Positions 11,051 to 21,643 of a stretch of DNA of 64,000 bases are shown one piece after another (the first letter of the stretch is position 1; each line of letters begins with the position of its first letter). The notes beneath the pieces are model-generated. The model was not told the DNA's origin and ran no database searches. It worked only from the letters and a program-made list of their open reading frames with translations. The stretch covers positions 5,320,501 through 5,384,500 of the forward strand of contig CP126199.1 in the NCBI GenBank assembly GCA_030272155.1, given 5' to 3'. Position numbers and translations under genes: made by a program. Origin of the DNA: Tetradesmus obliquus (taxonomy: Eukaryota > Chlorophyta > Chlorophyceae > Sphaeropleales > Scenedesmaceae).

Positions 11051-12356
11051 CTTTGTGGTGCATCCTGCACGCCTTGCATGGCGTAGCAGCAGTCTCTGTT
11101 GACTGGCATGCGGACCTGACGAGCATGTGGCCCTTTACATACAAGCAGGGCAGCACTTGTTTCAACATGCTCTGTGCAACCTCTAAAACCTAGCTGTTTC
11201 AGCCAAAATGCTGACGCGTGGTTGGCCTCTCTGCGCACAGCATGCGCTGTCATGCCGTACCAGCGCTGTCATGCCGTACCAGCGCTCTGTCCCAGCAGAG
11301 CTAGCAGCCATTATATCAGACACTTGATGCATTGATTTGAGCCGTCCAGTGTTGCCGCACAGTGAGCACGCAGCTGGAGCCAGCTGCTGGTCAATCAGTA
11401 GGCGATTGATGGCTGGACGTTGATAATTGTCCATTGCACAGGCGCTGTATGGTGGTGCGGATCTGTTGATTTAATCACCGCACACACTGCTGCTGCCAGG
11501 CACATTGCCACGGCATGAATCGTGACTCTCTGTGATCTGCAGCTGCTGTGTTACGCTTGCACGTCATGTATGGCGCGGCAGTGGAATGCGCTTGCGCAGC
11601 GTGTGCCTCCCGCAACTGTATACACATTTCATCAGGATTCAGGGTGTTTAGTACATATACTCTTCCCTACGGACCATGCCCCGCAAACTTTTTGCGGGCT
11701 TGCGTCCGCCGTGCGCTGCAGCGATCGCTGCGAGGCCTTATGGCGCGGCGTGCACAATGTGTGCAGGTCGGGTCGGGTGGAAGCCAGCTGCCGGCGCTGC
11801 AGCAGCGGCGGCTGGCGCATGCTGCGCTGTGCACTGCTGGCCCAAAGTGAAAAGTGCCAAAACGTCCAGAACGTTGGGGTGCTGAAAGCAAGACCTTTGA
11901 AGGTGTGCTTGTTGTCAATGGGCAGTGTAATGCTGCACGAGTTGCAGGCTCTGCTAGCTGCCGTTTTCCGTCACCAGTGGTGTCCCAAGAAACCTTGGCA
12001 TGTTATCACACGTGAGCTGTCAGCTGCGTGGCAGCATGATGGCCTGAAGTGGCCGCGAACGAACGTGCTACGTTCCCTGAGGTGCAGTTATGTGCTGCTC
12101 CGTGACGCCGGTGATATCAATCGATGCAACTTACAACAGCGTGCTGGGCATTCGCTGACGGTACACGACAGTGGGGTGTTCATCATGCTGATCAGCACCG
12201 CAGTGACGAACCATACAATCACAAAGATCAAAACTTTACGGGTCGGCTAGATTGACATAGTGCAACACAGCAGGTCACCAGCCCAGATGGGTGAAGAATG
12301 ATCACGATAAGCCTTACAGCAAGCCGCATGCTCTTGGCTGGGAGAGCTGTCACTTC

Positions 12357-12393
<37 letters not shown>

Positions 12394-13094
12394 CGCGCCT
12401 GTTGTTATACGGATATGTGATTTTAGATTGCGATACATCTGTATCGATACAGGCGCTTAGGCAAGAAGCCTGGAGGATATGTTTGTACAGGAAAATTTTC
12501 CTTTTAAATTTAAATCCCGTGTGCAGTGCAACTTGATCCCAGGTCCAGCCGCGGGGCAGCAGTGCATACGCTGAACCAGGCACGCATTGAAGCACAACGA
12601 CTTCGGTATCGAAAGCACAAAGTTCTCGCCGACAGCCAGCTTCACTGTGAAGTGCACTTTGAATTCACAGTCACCGGTTTCGAAGCCGGTGTCAGATGTA
12701 ATGGACGTTTATGGCTGACCTCCTCCCGTTTTTGGAGCCAGTTACAGGCTGAATTTGCGAAATCAACTCATAATGTCGCTGATATCATCAAGCATTTGCT
12801 TCGACGCATCGTTGAAGGGTCGAACATTGTCCTGGACCCATCATCATCATCATCATCATCATTGTGCTGGACCCTGCACACGTTGTTCCAAGCACCCATC
12901 GTCCGCCATAGGATGGTTACGTAGGACAGTAACATACAAACAACAGTTGCATCCCTCCTTTTACTGGAATTGCTGTGTCTACTTCACACGAGGCTGAACT
13001 TTGCTTCACAGTCGCGCACTCCACTGCAGGCCCAGGCATGCTTCAAGGAAAGCAGATCATTTGCATCTTTTGTTACCGTGCATAAGGTTGGGTG
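11051..13094. other. Spacer between duplication arms; no supported gene
   Basis: This stretch holds a 21-bp direct repeat (CTGTCATGCCGTACCAGCG, twice near 11258-11290), the dispersed repeat at 12299 and an ATC/TCA run near 12838-12862. A 242-codon open frame at 11522-12250 and a 132-codon frame at 12526-12924 show no recognisable domain. The second, just upstream of the SAAL1-like gene, could contain an upstream exon, but I cannot support it. Confidence 0.5.
12299..12376 (+). repeat. Dispersed repeat copy matching the interior of the CACTA element
   Basis: Both copies share ATCACGA-AAGCC, ATGCTCTTG and GAGAGCTGTCACTTCACAGC, then a CAG run. This copy lies in the spacer between the inverted duplication arms, upstream of the SAAL1-like gene. 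Confidence 0.7.
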
Positions 13095-16000
13095 ATGGCA
13101 GGCCTGTCCTTCGAGCCTGTCACGATTGTGCCTCTCCTGCAAGGCTTCGCCGGACGTAGCGAGCCGGGAGGCTTAAGCGAAGAGCGCAGTGGCTCTCTCC
13201 TGTTCATCATGAGTGCAATTGAAGGCGCCACGGCCTGCCTGCTGCAAGCAGGCGTGGTTGACACTGTGCTTGAAAAGCTGCAGGCCTGCTTGACAGCATC
13301 GGCTGGCCACGACCCAGCAGCAGGCGTTCTTGCGGCAGTAGTGCCCCATGGCAGCGCCCTCACCGTTGGCCGTACTGTGGAGCTGTGCTTTGGCACGCTG
13401 GCCAACCTGCTGGCTTCTCCTGCAGCAGCAGGCCAGGTGGGTGCTGGACAGGGGCCCGGGCACAGTGTGCATCAACGCCTCCCACACTGCAGTAATGTGT
13501 GTCATGAGCAATCTGAGCTGTGCTGACCGCAGGCGCATACGCAATATTGTCTAAACCACTGAACACTACCAGCACAAGAGAGTGGGATGATGCTTCTACG
13601 GTAGTGCACTACCATCCACGTGGATATCCACGTGGATAGTTGCTGGTCAATGTTTCTGCTGACACAGCAAACACTCTCCACGCCTCAAAGCGCAGCACGC
13701 TGAGAATATCAGCCACCCAGCATCTGTCCGCTCGACAACACCAGGCAAACCTTGTCCCAGTTTGGCAAGATTGTCAAAGTGCGCAGCAACTGTTGCTCCG
13801 TGTGACTTGACTCGTGCCTGCTGCCCTGCAGGTGATGCAGCCAGCAACGCTCACTGCACTGCTGACGCTCATGACTGAACAGGACGACCCAGCAGCACTG
13901 TCAGAGATGTGCAGGACACTGACTGCAGGGCTGGCGCACCACGAGGTGCGCATGTGGAGGGAATTTAGGGTTGGCTGCAGCTTGCATGACTGGCTGCAGC
14001 TTGCAGGACTGGCTGCAGCTTGCAGGGCTGGCTGCAGCTTGCAGGGCTAGCTGCAGCTTGCAGGACTGGCCCACCATGGGGTGTGCAGGGCTGAGGGGGT
14101 TTTGTGACAGCTGCAGCTCGCAGGACAGGCTCGCCATGATGTGCGCAGGGTTTGAGGGTTATTTGTGTCAGCCGCAGCTTGTAGGACTGGCTCGCCATGA
14201 GGTGTGCAGAATTGAGGGGGGTTTTGTGTCAGCTGCAGCTTGCAGGACTCGCCCACCATGGGGTGTGCAGGGTTGAGGGGTTTTTGTGTCAGCTGCAGCT
14301 TGCAGGACTGGCTCGCCATGATGTGCGCAGGGTTGAGGGCGTTTTGTGTCAGCTGCAGCTTGCAGGACTGGTTCGCCATGATGTGCGCAGGGTTGAGGGC
14401 GTTTTGTGTCAGCTGCAGCTTGCAGGACTGGCTCACCATGGGGTGTGCAGGGCAGCAGCGCAGGGCAGCAGCACTGCACTGGCCACGCATGCCGCAGATC
14501 TGTACAGCAGGCACTGCAGCATGCTGCAGCTCTTGCCTAGAGGAACCAGTTGAACCTACTGCTTCCGTCTTTGCTGTGCTGCAGTCCACAACATACCGTG
14601 ACGCTGGGGCTGATGTGCATGGCAGCAGCAGCAACAGCAGTAGCAGCAGGAACATGGGGTCCAGTTGTGGCACAAGTGATGCAGCTCTCATGCACTCGCT
14701 GCCTGTGCTATCATCTGCTTTGCACATCGGTTGCCTGCTGCTGTGTCGACCGTGCTTCCTGCACTGTGTGCTGTGCTGCATTGTGGCTTATGCTCAGGTG
14801 CGCGTGGCATGGATCAACCTGCTGCAGTTGCCATACTTCCTGAGGCGCCTGCTGATGCTGGTGCAGAACACGCTGCACAGCCAGCTGCTGCAGCGCTGCC
14901 TGCAGCTGCTAACGGCTCTGCTGCAAGCTGATGCAGAGTTGAGGAGCAGCGGCGGGAGCAGCAGCAGCAGCAGCAGGGTGCAGCACAGCTGCAGGAAGTA
15001 CAGAGCAGCAGCAGCACCAGGGTGCAGCAGCACGAGCATGCAGCACAGCAGCAGCAGCCGCTGCAGCTGCAGATGTGTACGGCCCTGATGCAAGCTGGGC
15101 TCATGAGCGCAGTGTCAGCGCTGCTGGCACCGACTGTCGCAGTCGGCCCTGGTTTGCTGGAAGCGCTCGTGCACTTTGCTGCTGCAAGCAGCGACAGTTG
15201 GGATGACGTACTGTATGGCAGGAATGAAGCAGCACGCCTGCGCAACGCTGTGCCGCAGCCAGACAGCTCGGCAGCCGGCCCTGCAGAAGGGGCAATGGCT
15301 GCAGCAAGCTGGTCCTCAGATGAGGAGGATATCGACATGACAGCCGAAGAAATCGAAGCAGATCTTGGCGACCTGCAGCAGCGCACCTCAGAGCTCTACA
15401 GGAGCTCAGATGTGCTAGAAGCACTGCTGGAGCTGCTGCAGCAGCTCGGCAGCAGGCCTGAGTCAGCAGCAGCAGCGCTGCAGCAGCTGCTTGAGCTGCC
15501 TGCTGCACTGATCCACCTGCTGACAGCAAGCAGCTTCCACCATCAGCGGCGGGTGCTGGAGGCTTTACTGCCTGTGCTGGTGCTGTTTCGGCAGCCGCTG
15601 CTGCCGCTGATGCAGCCGGTGCAGCATTGCTACCTGCAGCAGCAGCAGCAGCAGCAGCAGCCATCCACAGATGAGCCCTCCGCGGAGCAGCAGAAGCAGC
15701 AGCAGCAGGAGGCGCAGCAGCAGGAGGCGCAGCAGCAGATCAGCGGCTTGTGCTTGCTGGCGTGCATTGCTGGAACCTTGCAGGACTGCAATGACCCTGC
15801 CAGCCTTGATGCTCAGGATGCAGGCTGGTACCTACTCGCCCTCGCCACCCGCAAACTGAATACACTGCAGCAGCATCTGGAGCAGCAGCAGCAGCAGCAG
15901 CAGCTGCTGCGTACCCTGCAGCAGGATCCGCCAGGCCAGCAGCAGCAGCAGCGGCGGCGGCGGCAGCATGCGTTGATTGCCTGTCCTGCAAGCTGCAGGT

Positions 16001-16184
16001 TTCTGGAGCACCTGTGTGCTCGACTGTCCCGTGCCTCAGTGCCAGAGTCAGCTGCAGAGTATGCCAGTGCAGCGGTGCAGGTGCTGGGGATGTGCATTGT
16101 GTCAATGCTGCGCATCCAAGTGCATGACGTCCTGTTGGTGCCGCCGCCGCAGCCGCAGGCACGGGAGGCCGAACATCACCAGCC

Positions 16185-16264
<80 letters not shown>

Positions 16265-16701
16265 GAGTTGATGAGCAGCAACCGCATGAGCAGCAGGCCC
16301 CGCAGCAGGAGATCATCTTTTGCTCACCGGCTGAGCAGCATCAGCCGCCGCAGCAGGAGATGATGGGTGGGCAGCCCCCGCTGCCACCGCAGTGGCCGCA
16401 GGACACGCCCCAGGCTGCATTCATGCGCATGGACAAGAGCATCATGCGCGCTGCTGGCTTTGTGGTGTCACTGACCCGCAAGGTGCGGCAGCATGTGCCG
16501 AGGCTGGATCATGTGGAGGAGGGGCAGGGCGAGAATGCGGTTGATGGCTGGCAGGCGCTGCAGCAGCAGCTGCTGGCAGGGGCGGCGCGTGGGCCAGGGG
16601 GGCAGTACTGGCTGCTGCTTGCAAATTGGCGGCACACTGTTACTATAATGTGTGGTGTTGTCTGTATGTTCTGCGGGGAGCGAGCAGCTGGACCCTTGTG
16701 A
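13095..16701 (+). CDS. SAAL1-like armadillo/HEAT-type repeat protein with polyglutamine tracts
   Basis: Modelled exons are 13095-13436, 13832-13945 and 14798 onward. Exon 1 ends with a helix reading [12 protein letters not shown]. Exon 2 reads [17 protein letters not shown], and exon 3 opens with [19 protein letters not shown] and a Leu-rich helix. The order and spacing resemble the conserved region of SAAL1 (a GNMA-type helix, then a DPPTLLE-type helix, then a VASVWV-type segment). Acidic stretches ([17 protein letters not shown]) and long Gln runs follow, including 26 consecutive CAG codons at 16186-16263. The frame changes between about 14932 and 15022, inside a CAG-rich stretch: a 17- or 26-nt GT...AG segment at 14978 would restore it, or it is an indel. 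The 3' end is uncertain; a downstream terminal exon ending near 16782 is possible. Function is unknown here; animal SAAL1 has been linked to proliferation. Confidence 0.6.
13600..13637. repeat. Adjacent perfect palindromes with two CACGTG cores
   Basis: GGTAGTGCACTACC (13600-13613) is followed directly by a 24-bp palindrome made of two ATCCACGTGGAT units (13614-13637). It lies in intron 1 of the SAAL1-like gene. It could be a foldback remnant, or a pair of G-box-like sites by sequence; neither is shown. Confidence 0.7.
13975..14452 (+). repeat. 60-bp minisatellite in intron 2 of the SAAL1-like gene
   Basis: The array begins with ~18-19 bp units of CTGCAGCTTGCAGGACTGG (about 13975-14068), then six to seven 60-bp units containing that core plus CCATGATGTGCGCAGGGTTG and GTTTTGTGTCAGCTG. 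Because 60 is divisible by three, long open frames arise on both strands (e.g. 14047-14781 minus, 14240-15088 plus). These are repeat artefacts, apart from the real exon that starts at 14798. Confidence 0.85.
16186..16263 (+). repeat. Uninterrupted (CAG)26 encoding polyglutamine
   Basis: This run of 26 pure CAG codons in the SAAL1-like reading frame is the longest pure triplet run in the window. It is a likely site of length polymorphism. Confidence 0.95.
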
Positions 16702-17990
16702 TTGTGTTGCTGGAAGGAGTTGCGGACGGTGCGGGGGCGCAATGGGCGCAGCGATGCTGCAAGTGCAGCGGTCATGTGATGGGGTAGAATAGAGGCTGTG
16801 AGAGATGGCAGTGCTGCTGCACCTTCCATCATGGCAATCAAGCAGTGACGTGCTGCTGGTATATAGCTATACTGAGAGCACGGGGCTGTATGTTGGCAGA
16901 GCTAGCGCTGCATATGTTGCGTGGCAGCTGTTTGGAGCATCGCGCTGCGTGGCTAGCGTGTGCTTGGACTGGTCGGCGTAGTTTTGGTGTTGTCAGTAGG
17001 TGTGTCGGCGGGACATGACCCACTGTGAGGATTGGAATGGTCTCCACCCACAAGTGCTGTACGTAATACGTAACAGATATACTTCACAAAAAAAGGAACT
17101 GGGCATGGGGAGTGTTGCAGCGAATTGGTTGCTTCAGGGTGCATGGCTTCTTCTTTTTTTGTTACCAGGGGGGACGGAATCCTACAGGCTCGCTACCACA
17201 GCACAATTGGGCAAGCCCAATTGTCGGGAGCGGGAGGCAGTGCCTCACCAGCAGAACACGTCACAACACCCTATACAGCATGGCTTCTTGCTGCCTGCAG
17301 GGTGCACAACGCCGCGAGGGAGCAGCACTGGTTTGCATCCGATGCCTACAGAGTGTAGATGTGCGTGCTATTTCTAAAACAGTTTCAGCATCAGCCGTGT
17401 GGCTGTATTTCTCTGCACAGAGTGTTGCATCATTGTTTTTAGTTTTCTTTGTATCTGCCGCCAAATGAGCGCATAGACGGCTGCAGCCATGGCAGCTGAT
17501 GCATGCCTGAACCCTACTGACAAATGACGGCATGTTTGGCTCTTGTGTAGCTCTACCTGAGGTTACTGCTGCGCTGCCACAGCTGCCTGGCGGCCTGATA
17601 TGTGCACTGCCGTGACTCTTACAGGAAATTCTCTGCACCGGGACAGCACAGTACAAAAGGGTTACAGCACAGGTGACACTGTTCAACTGTAAGTTACCGG
17701 TCACCCTGTACGCGGGCGTTGCTCGAATCGCGCTGCACTAAGGCATCTGCGGTGCGCAATGTGTCTCCACTGTAATGCATGGTATGTACAAGCAACCTGT
17801 TCAGCTCTGTGCAGAGCTGCGCAGTGCTCCATGTGCCCAAGCATGCTCGCAGATGCACTCTTCACGCCGCAACCACAAACCACGGGCCGCGGCAGTGAAC
17901 CACGTAACCCACATCAGCAGTCGACACTCATACAACTGCTCATCGATTGCACCACACATCATGGAGCTGGGTGATCATGATCACATACAC
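16702..17990. other. Spacer after the SAAL1-like gene; no supported gene
   Basis: No recognisable gene is present. A small hairpin occurs at 17204-17223 (CAATTGGGC-AA-GCCCAATTG). A frame ending at 16782 (RTVRGRNGRSDAASAAVM) may be the true last exon of the SAAL1-like gene. Confidence 0.5.
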
Positions 17991-20900
17991 ATCAAGGATC
18001 AAACTGCGCAGCAGCAGCAGCAGCAGTGCCACGCATTAACTGGCAGCAGCACACTGGCTGGCTGGCAACAGTACCAGACTAGTCAAAGCAGCATGTGTGA
18101 CATCAGAAGGGCAACAGCACACTGGCTGTGCGACAGTACTGGACTAGTCAAAGTAGTGCTTGGAATAGAAGAAAAGCAGCATGCCGCAGGTAGCTCTGAT
18201 AAAGCACAGAGCTGATTCAGCATGGCAAGGCATGGTTGTGCCAAAAAAGCCAACCACGCCTGCCTGCTGCCTGCTGGCCAAAAGCTGCAAAAGGTTTGAT
18301 TGCTGACAGCTGATTGCCACAGTCCTGCGTGCTGCAGAGGGCATGCCGCAACAATGGCTGGCCCGCTTGTATGTATTGGGCCACATGCCCTTGACCCTGC
18401 TTGTGCATATGGGCCATATGTATTGAAAACCCTAAGGGTTTTTGCTGCCACACCATACACTACATGCATGGTGGAACAATTTGCTGCCACACCACACACG
18501 GTATGCGTGGTGCAACAATCCGCTGCCACGCCATACACCACATGCATGGTGCAACAATCCGCTGAACCACCACACACGATATGCATGGTGTAACAAAGAA
18601 AGTGCGCAACACCGTGTGTCATGATCCGTGCTGTGAGTGCCAGCAATTTGCATGACAGCAACGGTGTGTGCTTTGATTGCACTACATCACCACCATCATC
18701 ATAGAAAGCGCCTGTGATACAACTGATCACGGGCGTTCACTGAAACCTCAGCAAAATTTGACCAGCAGTTGGCTCGAGCTGCATGCTGGCTATGCGACAG
18801 TACTGAACTAGTCAAATCAATGCATCAGACGTTCGACAGAATAGCAGCAGGCCAACGCGAGATCCGTCTGGACAGAGCGCCGATACGGCATGGCAGTGCA
18901 TGCTGTGCGCAGGCAAGCCAGCCACGCGTGCCGCAGTCCGGCTGAAACTGCAAAGTTCTTTATGTTGCACGGAGCAAGCTGTAACAAGTGCTGCCCTGCC
19001 TGTACATAGAGGGCCACATACCGCATGCTCATGAAGGTAAGTATGCCACTGCAGGGGGATCCGCTGCCACGCCATTCAAGCATGCATGATGCATCAACGC
19101 AGATGCCCAACACAGAGTGTCACAGCAGGTGCCACCACGGCCGCCAGCAATGTGCACGGCAGCGCACACATGCGCAGTGACCGCATTACTAGCTGAACAT
19201 CACCATGCAGGATGCAGGCATACACGGCTATGCAACAGCCGGTAATGCACGATTTATCAGGATTTGTCAAGTGGTTGACCAGAGATCGGCGCGAGCAGCA
19301 CACTGCCTGTGGAACAGTGCTTGAGTAGTCCAGACGGTCAAAAGCAGACATCACGAGAAGATGGAGGGCAGCATCAGCTGGCCTTGGATTCAGAAACGTC
19401 CCATCTGGCCTGGCAATGCATGCTGTGCCCCAGAAAGCCACTCATGCACGCCCCATGCGGCCCGTTCTGCAAGTTCTCAAGTCTGACACACAATTCATTG
19501 CTGTACAGGAGATGCTACAGCCCAAGGTTGGCCGTGACTGTAAATAAGGGCCATATGAGTGCACGGACAAAACCATGCCATGTAAAGGAGTCTGCTGCTA
19601 CGCGGCAAGAAGCATGCATAGCGCAACAACGCAGTTCCGCAACATAAAGCGCCACGGTCGATGCCACGAGTGCCTTCACCAACATGCTCTGCAGCGCATA
19701 CGTATGCAGTGGTCGCACTACTGTATATACATCATCAGGATGCATGACGCAGATGTAAGCGGCTGTGCAGAAGCTGATATCAACACTCCGTCTACGCAGG
19801 TGAAGTGGCTGACCGTTGATTGGCCCCGGCACTGCCTCAGCAATGCAATGCATGGCACATCTGTGTCGCCAGCACAACGCAGATCGCTTTCAGCAGCCAA
19901 CTTGAGGCACTCAGATACATCATGCATACATCGACTGTAAATGATCACACCTGCACTACATGCATCATGCATGGATTGATTCAACTTAACCACACCTGCA
20001 CTCAATCGGAGTGCCAACACCAGCGGCCAAAATCCTCAGCATTCTGGACCACAGCACACTGCAGCACCGGTCTCTCCAGCACGCAGGCGATACCATGTCC
20101 ATCACACCGTCAAACAGCTGTCCCTAATCTAAAGCGCTTGGTTTAAAGGTGCTTTTCAACAGCAGCACTAATGGGCTTGGACCAACGGTAGCAACACAAT
20201 TTTGGCTCAGGATGCATAATAGGTGCAACAATCAATCATTTCCCCTACGAGCAAGGCTGCAAGCTGGCTAGCCATCAGACCAGGCTGCTATGCGCCCCGC
20301 CTGCGCCACCTGGCAACCTGCAGGATTGCTGTGCAGTGCATAGATAGCTGCGCGCAAACCACCATGCAGATGGTTGCTTGGTGGGATGCACGGGTTTATT
20401 CGCCAATAGTATAGACTGCCATGCAGAATCCTGCACGGCAGCACTGATCACACGGCCCCAAGGGCGACTAAGTAGACACCAGCAGCAGCTGCAGCTGTGC
20501 ATTCGACCGTGAGTCAACTCGCTGCGTCTAGCAACAGAACATCACAAAGTCTCTGTCTTAGCCGTTTGACAAGGACACAATGATCAGCGGTGCAAGCCGA
20601 ACTGTGCATGCGATCTGTGTGCGGTGCACGCAGCAGACTCCACACCACATCCTCATTCTGTGACGACAGATCTCCACATTCGGTGAAGACCGATCTCCAC
20701 ATCCGTCACAGAGCATCTGGCTGTCGCACAGCATCTGTGGCTGCGGCAGCTGCATCATCATGTTAGATGCATTGCACAAAAGGCTGTGCAGCAGCTGAAA
20801 ACCTGCTGCAGGCCGCGCAACATACGGACTCGTTCATCACGCTCACAGACTGCTGCATGTTTGATCGTGCAGATGCTATAACAAGGCAGCGGATGCACCA

Positions 20901-21643
20901 CGACAGCAGCCTCACTGGTGCAGATGCGCCAGCCCTGCATGTGCATGCCACAAATTGTATGCAGACTCACGCGCTTGAATGTATCACCAAGTTCAACTGC
21001 CCTACGTGCAAACATCACCTCACCCACCCATTCAAACCTGCGCCATGCAAGCACAAGCCTGCAGCCACTGCGTGGCCAAAGAACCCACTGCAGCTTTCAT
21101 GCATAGCCACTGACCCCAAATGCACCAACCCCCCGACAACATTTTGAAGAGTTTGCACAGAGTTGTGCAAACTGCAGTGGATTTTATAGTAGAATGTGCT
21201 TGGCTAACCTGAACAATAGCTCTAGCAGAAGGGGTACCGCGTTGCATGCCTCGGCATATCAATTTGATCATCTGGTGCAAATGCGATGCTGGTGTGGTGT
21301 GCATGCAGAAGCAGGAAAGGCGGTCCACGTAGGCGCGTGATGAATCACGCACCAAAGCCGCTGCTAATAATGTGCGCGGTAATCGTTGCATAGGGTTCCG
21401 GAAAACACATGCAGCATCTGCATGCGCACACCAACGTTCTTAACCTGAACTGCCCTGTCGTCCCTGTTGCATGCCAATCATAATCTGCGGCCCCTGGCTC
21501 GCTTATAGGCAGAGCAGCGGCGGCTCTGCACAAGCCTTTCCTCCGTTCGCTCCACCCTGTTCAACCCACGGCTGCGTCCTTGCTGCCATGCATTCAACCA
21601 CTGCTGATGATGCTCAAAAGCATGCACTGCATGCACCCAGGGT
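17990..21643. repeat. Non-coding part of inverted duplication arm B; no gene seen
   Basis: This lies downstream of copy B and matches, in reverse orientation, much of 8362-11050. It contains several copies of a block like CAGTACTGGACTAGTCAAA (near 18075, 18135, 18800 and 19320). A duplicated GATCTCCACAT motif lies near 20670-20705. I found no convincing gene. Confidence 0.7.
18440..18596 (+). repeat. Four tandem ~37-bp units
   Basis: Units contain TGCTGCCACACCATACAC...ATGCATGGTG-AACAAT with small variations, four in a row. The spaced ACACCA/TGGTG half-sites make each unit imperfectly palindromic. Confidence 0.8.

Noticed and set aside
11522-12250. 242-codon open frame in the spacer
   Set aside because: It has no domain, no duplicate in the arms and no exon-like borders, with Cys/Arg-rich composition expected from chance frames in GC-rich DNA.
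14047-14781. Long minus- and plus-strand frames over the 60-bp minisatellite
   Set aside because: They are produced by the repeat period being a multiple of three. The region is intronic for the SAAL1-like gene.
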